Counted from the stretch's first letter, positions 1 through 5,460 are shown. The stretch is DNA of 5,690 bases from Propionibacteriaceae bacterium (GCA_027353565.1 DAIEHO010000166.1:1-5690); one strand, 5' to 3'. A program made the numbers and translations. Notes: generated from the sequence alone by a model not told the origin.

Positions 1-1
1 G

Positions 2-19
2 GTCACAATGGTCCGGTGA
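2..19 (+). CDS. possible C-terminal end of an upstream gene (partial)
   Basis: In frame 2 the window opens with codons reading V-T-M-V-R followed by TGA at 17-19. That stop overlaps the GTG start of the sortase gene at 16-18 in a GTGA arrangement, the classic 4-bp overlap of translationally coupled genes. No clear Shine-Dalgarno lies before the sortase GTG, which fits coupling to an upstream gene. Only five codons are visible, so nothing can be said of the product, and the frame could be open by chance. Confidence 0.3.
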   Translation, partial: VTMVR

Positions 20-804
20 CATCCGAGGATCCAGCGCCTGGTGGCGACGAGCCGACGGGGACGGAGGTGGCTCCTGATCCTTCGCCCCGCACACGGCGGA
101 GACGACCTGGCATCCTCATGGTCACCGGGCTGCTGCTCATCGCCGTCGGGCTGGGCTCTCTCGGCTGGATGGGCTACCAGTACTTCGGTACCAACGCGCC
201 GGCCGAACAGGAGGCCAGGAGCGAGATCTCCTCGCTGCAGGACCAGTGGAACAAAGGGACCGGCATCGAGGTGCCGGGCCCGTCAGCCTCAGCGTCGAGC
301 ACCCCGGACCCGACGGGCACGGCCGCGCCGACGCACGGCCCGGCCTACACCAAGGCTCAGCTCGACCAGGCGATGGCCATCCTGACGATCCCCAGGTTCG
401 GGGCCGACTTCCAGGTGCCGATCCTCGTCGGGACGAGCGACTATGCGCTCAGCCACGGGGTGGGCTGGTACGACAGCACCCAGCAGCCCGGCCAGGTCGG
501 CAACTTCGCGATCGCCGGTCACCGGATCACGCATGGCCAGCCGTTCGCCCGCCTCCTGGAGCTCCAGCCCGGCGACAAGGTGGTCGTCGAGACCAAGAGC
601 TACATCTTCACGTACGTCATCGACGAGTCGCCCTCGAAGCTCACGGTCAAGGACGTGGACACGTGGGTGCTGGACCCCGTGCCCGGCAAGTCGGGCGTCA
701 AGCCGACGCAGGCGCTCATCACGCTGACGACGTGCCAGGACCTGTTCCATTCCCCGGACCGGTCCGTCGGCTTCGGCCATCTCGTCGGCACGCAGAAGAA
801 GTGA
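16..804 (+). CDS. class E-like sortase, membrane-anchored transpeptidase
   Basis: A 262-residue sortase: a cysteine transpeptidase that cleaves a C-terminal sorting signal on secreted proteins and joins them to the cell wall or to each other. The N-terminus is a cytoplasmic tail rich in Pro and Asp, then a basic stretch RTRRRR (25-30), then one membrane segment (about 33-54). This signal-anchor puts the enzyme outside. A Ser/Thr/Pro/Gly linker (about 84-110) precedes the catalytic barrel. The triad is visible: His169 in AGHR, Cys240 in TLTTC and Arg249 in HSPDR. LTTC and the overall layout fit class E sortases common in high-GC Gram-positives. The GTG start at 16 is the first start in this frame inside the window; the frame is open to base 1, so a start further upstream cannot be excluded. 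No sorting-signal substrate (LPXTG or LAXTG plus hydrophobic tail) is encoded in the window, so its target is unknown. Confidence 0.9.
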   Translation: MTSEDPAPGGDEPTGTEVAPDPSPRTRRRRPGILMVTGLLLIAVGLGSLGWMGYQYFGTNAPAEQEARSEISSLQDQWNKGTGIEVPGPSASASSTPDPTGTAAPTHGPAYTKAQLDQAMAILTIPRFGADFQVPILVGTSDYALSHGVGWYDSTQQPGQVGNFAIAGHRITHGQPFARLLELQPGDKVVVETKSYIFTYVIDESPSKLTVKDVDTWVLDPVPGKSGVKPTQALITLTTCQDLFHSPDRSVGFGHLVGTQKK

Positions 805-851
805 CCGAGCGGCCCGCGTCGGCGCCGACCTGGGGAAGACCTCGTGGGTGA

Positions 852-867
852 CTAGCCACTCGGCTAG
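852..867. repeat. perfect 6-bp inverted repeat upstream of lemA
   Basis: CTAGCC (852-857), spacer ACTC, GGCTAG (862-867). The right arm overlaps TAGGCT (865-870), which matches the TANNNT -10 pattern of actinobacterial housekeeping promoters. It could be an operator over a lemA promoter or a short terminator for the sortase gene. No good -35 is visible 16-18 bp upstream. Low certainty on function; the symmetry itself is exact. Confidence 0.4.
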
Positions 868-915
868 GCTGGCCGGGTCCTCGGGCATCCGGCCCCGACA
901 GTCCTGGAGGTTGAC

Positions 916-1746
916 ATGACCGCGTTCTGGGTGGTCCTCGTCCTACTGATCCTGCTGGTGGTCGGCGCCGTCCTCTACGGGATCGGCGGCTACAACAGCC
1001 TTGTCCGCATGCGGAACCTCGTCGAGGAGTCCTGGCGCCAGGTCGACGTCGAGCTCAACCGGCGCTACGACCTCATCCCCAACCTGGTCGAGACGGTCAA
1101 GGGCTACGCCAGCCACGAGTCCGGCACGCTCGAGGAGGTCGTGCGGCTGCGCAACCAGGCGGCCGGCATGGCCACTGGCGCTCCCTCGGAGCAGCGGGCG
1201 GGCGTTGAGGAGCAGCTGACCGGCGCGATCCGGCAGCTGCTGGTCACCGTCGAGGCGTACCCCGATCTCAAGGCCAACACGAACTTCGTCGAGCTGCAGC
1301 GCCAGCTGGCCGACACCGAGGACCGGATCGCGAACGGCCGCCGGTACTACAACGCGAACGTCCGCAACTACAACACCCGCATCGAGTCGTTCCCCACGAA
1401 CATCATCGCCGGCTTCGGCAAGTTCGAGCGGGCCACGTACTTCGAGGTCAACGACGCGGCGGTCCGCCAGGCGCCCAAGGTCAGCTTCGGCAGCGCACCG
1501 GCAGCACCGTCGGTCGGGTCCGCTTTCGAGACCCCCAACTTCTCCGCCCGCGCGGGCACCCAGGATGCGCTTCCGCCCGTCCCGGACCCGACGCAGAACG
1601 GCCAGGCGTTCGGCTACCAGGCACCCGATGCCCAGCCCGTACCGGCCACCCCGCCGACGACGCCGCAGCAGGCCCCCGGGTACGGTACGGCCGTCCCGCC
1701 GTACCCACCGCAGTCCACGCCTGGGTACACGCCGCCGCAGTCCTGA
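916..1746 (+). CDS. LemA family membrane protein with proline-rich tail
   Basis: A 276-residue LemA-family protein. Residues 3-24 form one hydrophobic membrane segment. The LemA helical domain follows (about 26-180): YNSLVRMRNLVEESW at 26-40, the family signature RRYDLIPNLVETVKGYA at 49-65, LKANTNFVELQRQLADTEDR at 118-137, and the late block with YYNANVRNYN and SFPTNIIAGF (144-167). From about 192 to the end the protein turns into a low-complexity Pro/Gln/Gly/Tyr tail. Such tails occur in actinobacterial LemA proteins and are probably disordered; the tail lacks family motifs. The biochemical role of LemA is not settled; it is treated as a membrane or envelope scaffold protein. The ATG is supported by GGAGG at 906-910, five bases upstream. 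The fusion gene starts 31 bp after its stop on the same strand, so co-transcription is likely. Confidence 0.93.
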   Translation: MTAFWVVLVLLILLVVGAVLYGIGGYNSLVRMRNLVEESWRQVDVELNRRYDLIPNLVETVKGYASHESGTLEEVVRLRNQAAGMATGAPSEQRAGVEEQLTGAIRQLLVTVEAYPDLKANTNFVELQRQLADTEDRIANGRRYYNANVRNYNTRIESFPTNIIAGFGKFERATYFEVNDAAVRQAPKVSFGSAPAAPSVGSAFETPNFSARAGTQDALPPVPDPTQNGQAFGYQAPDAQPVPATPPTTPQQAPGYGTAVPPYPPQSTPGYTPPQS

Positions 1747-1766
1747 GGTCGCTCCGGACCGCCGAT

Positions 1767-1780
1767 AAGGAGCATCCATC
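1767..1780 (+). promoter_or_regulatory. strong RBS placed before an ATC codon
   Basis: AAGGAG (1767-1772), five bases CATCC, then ATC (1778-1780) in the frame of the HemC-HemD fusion. The frame is closed just upstream by TAA at 1766-1768. Between that stop and the conserved HemC motif there is no ATG, GTG, TTG or CTG in frame; the first are CTG at 1871 and GTG at 1874, inside the conserved domain. The spacing makes ATC the best supported start. Confidence 0.7.
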
Positions 1781-3565
1781 ACGGATACGTTCTCTCTTGC
1801 CGAGCCCGTACGCGTCGGGACCCGGGCGTCTGCCCTTGCCCTCTCCCAGGCCACCGAGGTTGCCGAGTACCTGGTGGCCGCCGGGATCCATGAGGGGTAC
1901 GAGCTGGTCGAGATCGGTCACGACGGCGGCGACCCCTCCGTCTTCGCCGGTGGTCAGGTCATGACGGGCTCCTTGCGGCGGGCTCTGCTCGACGGCCGCT
2001 GCGACGTCGCCGTCCACATGCTCAAGGACCTGCCGACCGACCCTGTACCGGGGCTGACCTTCGGTGCGTTCGTCAAGAGGCTCGACCCGCGCGAGGCTCT
2101 GTGCGCGCGCAACGGCTGGACGCTCACCACGCTCCCCGAGGGTGCCAAGGTCGGGATCAGCTCGCCGCTGCGGCGTGCCCAGATGCTGGAGGTGCGTCCC
2201 GACCTCACGATGGTGGGCATCCGCGGTCCCATCGAGTCTCGGCTGCAGCGGGTCGTCGACGGGGAGATCGACGCGACGGTCCTCGCCTGGTCGGTGCTCA
2301 AGCGCGAGGACAGGCTCGACGCGGTGACCCAGGTGCTGGATCCGTCCGTCATGCTGCCGACACCCTGCCAGGGCGTCCTGGTCGTGGAGGTGCGCGAGGA
2401 CGCGCCCCTGGCGCTCCGCAAGGCGCTGCGCCGGATCGACCACGCCTGCACGAGGCTGGTGTCGACCGCGGAGCGGGCGCTCCAAGCTGATGTCGAGAAG
2501 GCCACACAGGCACCCTTGGGGGCGGTGGCGCGCCTCATCGAGGGCGCGGACGTACGGACCAAGCTCGAGCTCAGCGCCGTCGTCGCCGGTCCTGACCAGT
2601 CCCACGACCTGCGCCGGACGCGCAGCGTGACCATCGACGACGTGGACAACGACGACGACGTCGAGGCCAACCTCGATGCCGCCAGACGGCTGGGAGCCAA
2701 GGTCGCGAAGGAGCTCCAGGACGCCGGCGCGGGCGAGCTGCCACAGCACCTGCTGGCCAAGCCGCCACGTACACCGCGCCCGCGTGTGCTCGTACAGCGC
2801 ATCAACGACGACTTCGACCCCGTGCTGGCGGCGGCGATCGTGCGCGCCGGCGGCGAGCCGGTCATGGTGACGCTGACACGGACGATCCCCGCTTCCGACG
2901 ATGTGCTGGACGCGGTCCTGGACCGGTTGCGTAGCGCCGACCGCGTCGGCATGACCAGCGCCGAAGCCGTGACCCTGCTCGAGGACCGAGCGCACCAGCG
3001 CAAGACGAGCCTCGCGGAGATCCTGGAAGGCACGCCGGTCGCCGCCTTCGGGGCGACGACGAGCGCTGCGTTGGTCGCGGCCTCCGTCACCGTCGACATG
3101 CTGCCTTCCCTGGACGCCTCTGTCGGGAACCTGCTCAGCGTCTGGCCGGCTGCGCCCGACACCGACCATGCCCCGGTGGCGCTGCTGCCCGGCTCCGCCA
3201 ACGCGTCCCCGCTGCTCGCAGCCGGGCTACGCGACCTGGGCTGGCAGGCGGAGGACCTCCCCGTGTACGAGCGGGTCACCGCCGAGCCGACCTCGGAGCA
3301 CGAGAAGGCGATCGAGTCCGGCTGGCCGGAGGCCGTCGTGGTCACGTCTCGGAGCGCCGCGCAGGCGATCGAGGAGCTCTTCGGATTGCCGCCCAAGGAC
3401 GTCCGTGTCGTGTGCGTGGGCCGCATCCCCGCCCGTGACGCCCAGTCGCTGGGCCTCCACGTGGACGCCATCTCCCCGTCCCCGAAGCCCTCCGCGATCG
3501 CTGCCGCGGCTCTCGACGGACTCGTTCCGGCTCCGGTGGCAGAGGCACCCGCAGGCGGCCGCTAA
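1778..3565 (+). CDS. HemC-HemD fusion-like protein, divergent, lacking cofactor cysteine
   Basis: A 595-residue protein if started at ATC 1778. Residues about 10-325 resemble hydroxymethylbilane synthase (HemC: four porphobilinogens to the linear tetrapyrrole). Residues about 335-585 resemble uroporphyrinogen-III synthase (HemD: closes the ring). HemC motifs seen: VGTRASALALSQ at 13-24, KDLP with the catalytic-type Asp at 84, GISSPLRRAQ at 126-135, and IRGPIESR with Arg149 and Arg155. Departures seen: the usual GGCxxPxG block reads KATQAPLG, so the cysteine that binds the dipyrromethane cofactor (Cys242 in E. coli) is Thr243. The first Arg of the paired RR aligns with Leu131. HSxKD is HMLKD, RGN is RGP, and PGQG is PCQG. 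HemD features: RVLVQR at 336-341, GMTS near 391-394, AAFGATT near 422-428, VYE with Tyr497, VVVTS near 520-524, VVCVG near 544-548. It lies 31 bp after lemA, probably in the same transcript. Tetrapyrrole family membership is secure. Whether it still makes uroporphyrinogen III is doubtful, because known HemC enzymes need that cysteine. It may be a paralogue with another job, or act mainly through HemD. Confidence 0.8.
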   Translation: MTDTFSLAEPVRVGTRASALALSQATEVAEYLVAAGIHEGYELVEIGHDGGDPSVFAGGQVMTGSLRRALLDGRCDVAVHMLKDLPTDPVPGLTFGAFVKRLDPREALCARNGWTLTTLPEGAKVGISSPLRRAQMLEVRPDLTMVGIRGPIESRLQRVVDGEIDATVLAWSVLKREDRLDAVTQVLDPSVMLPTPCQGVLVVEVREDAPLALRKALRRIDHACTRLVSTAERALQADVEKATQAPLGAVARLIEGADVRTKLELSAVVAGPDQSHDLRRTRSVTIDDVDNDDDVEANLDAARRLGAKVAKELQDAGAGELPQHLLAKPPRTPRPRVLVQRINDDFDPVLAAAIVRAGGEPVMVTLTRTIPASDDVLDAVLDRLRSADRVGMTSAEAVTLLEDRAHQRKTSLAEILEGTPVAAFGATTSAALVAASVTVDMLPSLDASVGNLLSVWPAAPDTDHAPVALLPGSANASPLLAAGLRDLGWQAEDLPVYERVTAEPTSEHEKAIESGWPEAVVVTSRSAAQAIEELFGLPPKDVRVVCVGRIPARDAQSLGLHVDAISPSPKPSAIAAAALDGLVPAPVAEAPAGGR

Positions 3566-3598
3566 GTCCGAGATCGCCGGTCCCGCCGCCGATCGGAC
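3566..3598. terminator. GC stem-loop immediately after the fusion gene
   Basis: GTCCG-AG-ATCG (3566-3576) can pair with CGATCGGAC (3590-3598), leaving a two-base bulge and a GC-rich loop. It starts one base after the TAA at 3563-3565. There is no U-tract, as is usual in high-GC actinobacteria. It may act with the next stem-loop as a terminator. Confidence 0.35.
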
Positions 3599-3612
3599 GG
3601 CGACCGCATCGT

Positions 3613-3643
3613 GGGGCTCAGGCGTCAGCGAGAGCCGAGCCCC
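3613..3643. terminator. stem-loop between convergent genes, probable bidirectional terminator
   Basis: GGGGCTC (3613-3619) and GAGCCCC (3637-3643) form a perfect 7-bp stem around a 17-base loop. It lies between the fusion gene stop and the dedA stop, which face each other, so one structure could end both transcripts. No T-run follows on either strand. Confidence 0.45.
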
Positions 3644-3660
3644 GTGCCCGCCGACCCGCG

Positions 3661-4368
3661 TCAGGCGGGGTCGCCCTCCCGCGCCACCGCTCGGGCCTGC
3701 GCTCCGGACTTCGCCTGCTTGCGGTGCTTGAGGTACTCGAGGCCCATCGGTATCAGCGACACGACCACGATCACGACGAGCACCAGGTCGATGTTCTTGC
3801 GGATGAACCCGATGTTGCCGAGGAAGAAGCCGAGCAGCGTGACGAGCGCCACCCAGAGCACCCCACCCACCGCGGTGTACGAGATGAAGCGTCGGAAGCT
3901 CATCTTGCCGACACCGGCGATGAGGGTGACGAACGTCCGCACCAGCGGCACGAACCTCGCGAGGATGAGCGCGCGCGACCCGTACTTCTCGAAGAACTCG
4001 TGCGTCTTGGTCACGTACACAGGGTTGAACAGCTTGCGGCCGGCCCAGCTCGTACGCGGCTTGAACAGCGGGGGCCCGACGAGGAAGCCGATCCAGTAGC
4101 CGACCACGTTGCCGAGCACCGCGGCGATCGTCAGCACCACGAAGACGATGCCGAGCGTGGCGGGCTGGCTTCCGAAGGTGATGGTGCCGGTGGCCGCAAG
4201 CAGGCCCACGGTGAACAGCAGGGAGTCGCCGGGGAGGATCGAGAAGAGGCCGCACTCAGCGAAGATGATGAACGCGACACCCCACAGCCACCAGTTGCCG
4301 AGGAGACCGATGAGAACGGCCGGGTCGAACCACGAAGGCAGCAGCAGCGGCGTCATGGCGAGCGTCAT
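3661..4368 (-). CDS. DedA family integral membrane protein
   Basis: A 235-residue DedA/SNARE-associated membrane protein. DedA proteins act in the cytoplasmic membrane; several are linked to recycling of undecaprenyl phosphate or other lipid translocation and to tolerance of membrane stress. Seen here: an amphipathic/hydrophobic start, Glu39 and the GLFSILPGDSLLF stretch (41-53) of the first re-entrant region, a hydrophobic segment at 71-98, then FFEKYGSRALILARFVPLVR (125-144) with Arg138, Pro141 and Arg144. Gly152 and Met156 (GVGKM) follow, then membrane segments at about 163-186 and 194-209 and a basic tail. The ATG at 4368 is chosen because the DedA homology starts shortly after it. GAGGGG lies 13 bases upstream, a long spacer. 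GTG at 4380, 7 bases after a TACTCT hexamer, is an alternative leaderless start adding four residues; ATG at 4356 is another option. Convergent with the fusion gene and divergent from the methyltransferase. Substrate cannot be told from sequence. Confidence 0.92.
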   Translation of the reverse strand: MTLAMTPLLLPSWFDPAVLIGLLGNWWLWGVAFIIFAECGLFSILPGDSLLFTVGLLAATGTITFGSQPATLGIVFVVLTIAAVLGNVVGYWIGFLVGPPLFKPRTSWAGRKLFNPVYVTKTHEFFEKYGSRALILARFVPLVRTFVTLIAGVGKMSFRRFISYTAVGGVLWVALVTLLGFFLGNIGFIRKNIDLVLVVIVVVSLIPMGLEYLKHRKQAKSGAQARAVAREGDPA

Positions 4369-4380
4369 GAGTGAAGGCAC

Positions 4381-4393
4381 GCCCCTCAGAGTA
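4381..4393 (-). promoter_or_regulatory. candidate dedA promoter -10 (minus strand)
   Basis: Read on the minus strand, TACTCT (plus 4388-4393) matches TANNNT. The next seven bases end directly before a GTG (plus 4378-4380) in the dedA frame, so transcription could start at or next to a leaderless start codon. No convincing -35 hexamer is seen at 16-18 bp. Inference only. Confidence 0.35.
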
Positions 4394-4405
4394 CCGTTTG
4401 CGCCC
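4392..4405 (+). promoter_or_regulatory. candidate leaderless promoter for the RNA methyltransferase
   Basis: TACCGT (4392-4397) matches TANNNT and lies 8 bases before the ATG at 4406. No Shine-Dalgarno lies before that ATG, so initiation on a leaderless mRNA is the simplest reading. The hexamer overlaps the opposed dedA hexamer by the shared TA at 4392-4393. No clear -35 is visible. Confidence 0.4.
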
Positions 4406-5083
4406 ATGAGTTCCCTGAGCGACGACGGCGCAGTACCGCCCGGCGACGCTCCGTACGAGGAGTTCGCGACCTCCGTCGGCGTCGGCCCGCACCCGCTCCC
4501 GTGGCCCGAGGACGAGCGGTACGACCGGGAGCTGCTCGCCGTCGGTGACCGGCGCAACGTCGTCGACCGCTACCGGTACTGGACCGTCTCGGCGATCGTC
4601 GCCGATCTTGACACGCAGCGGCGGCCGCTGCACGTGGCCATCCAGAACTGGGAGCACGACTTCAACATCGGCTCGATAGTCCGGACCGCCAACGCGTTCA
4701 ACGTGAGCGGCGTGCACATCCTCGGCCGACGCCGCTGGAACAAGCGCGGTGCCCTGGTGACGGACCGCTACCTCTCCGTCTACCACCACGCGTCCGTGGC
4801 GGAGATGGCTGCATGGTTCGCGGAGCGCGACATCCCCATCGTCGGCGTCGACAACCTTCCGGGGTCGCACCCGCTCGAGACGGCGTCGCTCCCCGAGCGT
4901 GTGTGCCTCCTGTTCGGCTCCGAAGGACCCGGCCTCACGGACGAGGCCGTCGCCGCCTGCGCCTACCTCGTCGCCATCGACCAGGCAGGGTCCACGCGCT
5001 CGATCAACGCGGGCGCCGCGGCCGCGATCGCCATGTACGCGTGGGGACTGCAGTGGATCCGTACGGATCTCTCATCCGTGTAG
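4406..5083 (+). CDS. SpoU/TrmH-family RNA 2'-O-methyltransferase
   Basis: A 225-residue SPOUT-class enzyme expected to transfer methyl from S-adenosylmethionine to a ribose 2'-OH of tRNA or rRNA. The three SpoU motifs are present in order: motif 1 with Asn87, Gly89 and Arg93 (FNIGSIVRTANAF, 86-98); motif 2 LLFGSEGPGLT (168-178) with Glu173; motif 3 STRSINAGAAAAIAMYAW (196-213) with Ser196 and Asn201, which together form the trefoil-knot cofactor site. The N-terminal portion (VGVGPHPLPWPEDERYD at 24-40, GDRRNVVDRYRYW at 47-59) is the extension I recognise from a conserved actinobacterial subgroup. The ATG at 4406 is chosen because it follows a TANNNT hexamer by 8 bases and the conserved N-terminus starts soon after. 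The frame stays open further upstream only as antisense of dedA. The RNA target cannot be deduced; calling it TrmH, RlmB or TsnR would be guessing. Confidence 0.9.
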   Translation: MSSLSDDGAVPPGDAPYEEFATSVGVGPHPLPWPEDERYDRELLAVGDRRNVVDRYRYWTVSAIVADLDTQRRPLHVAIQNWEHDFNIGSIVRTANAFNVSGVHILGRRRWNKRGALVTDRYLSVYHHASVAEMAAWFAERDIPIVGVDNLPGSHPLETASLPERVCLLFGSEGPGLTDEAVAACAYLVAIDQAGSTRSINAGAAAAIAMYAWGLQWIRTDLSSV

Positions 5084-5091
5084 TCGGCCTC

Positions 5092-5117
5092 ACAGGTAGC
5101 AGATAGTCTTGCCCGGC
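5092..5117 (+). repeat. promoter-like repeat, copy 1, upstream of the HTH gene
   Basis: ACAGGTAG (5092-5099) and TAGTCTTGCCCGGC (5104-5117) are both repeated exactly before bS22. Compared with that copy, seven bases CAGATAG are added here, making a tandem heptad CAGGTAG-CAGATAG (5093-5106). TAGTCT (5104-5109) matches a TANNNT -10 for the HTH gene, giving a leader of about 50 bases. No good -35 is visible 17-18 bp upstream. Confidence 0.6.
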
Positions 5118-5134
5118 AAGCACGTCTGGCCGGG
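5112..5134. terminator. GC hairpin in the HTH gene leader or methyltransferase terminator
   Basis: CCCGGC (5112-5117) and GCCGGG (5129-5134) form a perfect 6-bp stem with an 11-base loop. It lies 28 bases after the methyltransferase stop and 34 bases before the HTH start. It could end the first transcript or lie at the 5' end of the second, since the predicted start site falls at about 5116. Which one is not decidable from sequence. Confidence 0.3.
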
Positions 5135-5168
5135 GGTACCGGGGGAGCGGCCGTGCAGGAGGATCGAG

Positions 5169-5366
5169 ATGACGCAGCCGACAGGCGCCGGGCTGGATCT
5201 GCTGACAGTGGCCGAGGTGGCCACGTTGCTGCGGGTCTCCAAGATGAGCGTGTACCGGCTGATCCACGCCGGTGACCTCGAGGCTGTACGGTTCGGCCGC
5301 AGTTTCCGGGTGCCGCGCGCCGCCGTCGACGCCTACCTGCGACACTCGTTCTTCCAGGCCGGCTGA
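5169..5366 (+). CDS. small HTH DNA-binding protein, excisionase/MerR-like fold
   Basis: A 65-residue protein that is almost entirely one winged helix-turn-helix domain of the excisionase family (HTH_17 type). LLTVAEVATLLRVSKMSVYR (11-30) holds the first helices and the recognition helix. LIHAGDLEAVRFGRSFRVP (31-49) gives the wing, with Arg41, Arg44 and Arg47 able to contact DNA. AAVDAYLRHSF (51-61) is the closing helix. The name 'excisionase' reflects fold only: no integrase or attachment site is nearby. Small proteins of this type next to the bS22 gene are conserved in actinobacteria (from memory, the Rv0500A/Rv0500B pair in Mycobacterium tuberculosis), which argues for a housekeeping regulator or nucleoid role. 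BldC is a related small regulator, but this sequence is not clearly BldC. The start has a textbook RBS, AGGAGG at 5157-5162, six bases before ATG. The same promoter-like element precedes both this gene and bS22. Confidence 0.88.
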   Translation: MTQPTGAGLDLLTVAEVATLLRVSKMSVYRLIHAGDLEAVRFGRSFRVPRAAVDAYLRHSFFQAG

Positions 5367-5373
5367 GTGGATT

Positions 5374-5402
5374 TTCTCACCTACGCGCGTTACAGGTAGT
5401 CT
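5374..5402 (+). promoter_or_regulatory. probable bS22 promoter
   Basis: TTCTCA (5374-5379, four of six matches to TTGACA), a 17-bp spacer, and TAGTCT (5397-5402, matching TANNNT). Transcription would start near 5409, giving a leader of about 84 bases before the GTG of bS22. The -10 region lies inside the element repeated upstream of the HTH gene. Confidence 0.55.
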
Positions 5403-5410
5403 TGCCCGGC
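5392..5410 (+). repeat. promoter-like repeat, copy 2, upstream of bS22
   Basis: ACAGGTAGTCTTGCCCGGC, an uninterrupted 19-base version of the element found at 5092-5117. It spans the predicted -10 and transcription start. The conserved portion extends past the -10 into the first transcribed bases, which is more than sharing of a promoter consensus would require. Confidence 0.6.
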
Positions 5411-5415
5411 TGGCT

Positions 5416-5440
5416 GACGCTGAGTGTTCAGAGAGGCGTC
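5416..5440 (+). promoter_or_regulatory. hairpin in the bS22 leader
   Basis: GACGC (5416-5420) pairs with GCGTC (5436-5440), and TGA (5421-5423) with TCA (5428-5430) around a GTGT loop, leaving GAGAG as a bulge. It begins a few bases after the predicted transcription start. It could stabilise the mRNA or serve as a protein-binding site; no known ribosomal leader motif was recognised. Confidence 0.35.
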
Positions 5441-5460
5441 GCCATCACATACGCAGCACT

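Noticed and set aside
1481..3169. 562-codon open frame on the minus strand, opposite the HemC-HemD gene
   Set aside because: It is the antisense shadow of a GC-rich gene: its translation is rich in Arg, Asp, Gly and Val without any recognisable motif, and it also crosses the lemA tail. The plus-strand frame carries clear family motifs over the same bases.
1954..3471. 505-codon open frame on the minus strand, another frame
   Set aside because: The product is almost all Ser, Arg, Thr and Ala, typical of a shifted reading of high-GC coding DNA; no domain is visible.
1874..3565. Start of the fusion gene at GTG 1874
   Set aside because: It has no RBS and would delete the VGTRASALALSQ segment, which is conserved and functional in HemC. 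The ATC at 1778 has a well-spaced AAGGAG.
4109..4405. N-terminal extension of the methyltransferase to 4109
   Set aside because: The added 99 codons are antisense to the dedA membrane-protein coding region and show no methyltransferase homology; the family N-terminus begins soon after 4406.
4369..4557. N-terminal extension of DedA to 4557
   Set aside because: The added residues are a Ser/Gly/Arg/Pro-rich reading antisense to the methyltransferase, whereas DedA proteins begin close to the first hydrophobic segment.
5169..5366. HTH gene as a phage excisionase marking a mobile element
   Set aside because: The domain name is structural only. No integrase, attachment repeat or tRNA target is present, and the gene sits in a conserved chromosomal order beside bS22.
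5092..5410. Two-copy repeat as a CRISPR or attachment-site pair
   Set aside because: Only two copies exist, about 300 bases apart, each at a promoter position and enclosing a normal housekeeping-type gene; there is no spacer array or recombinase.
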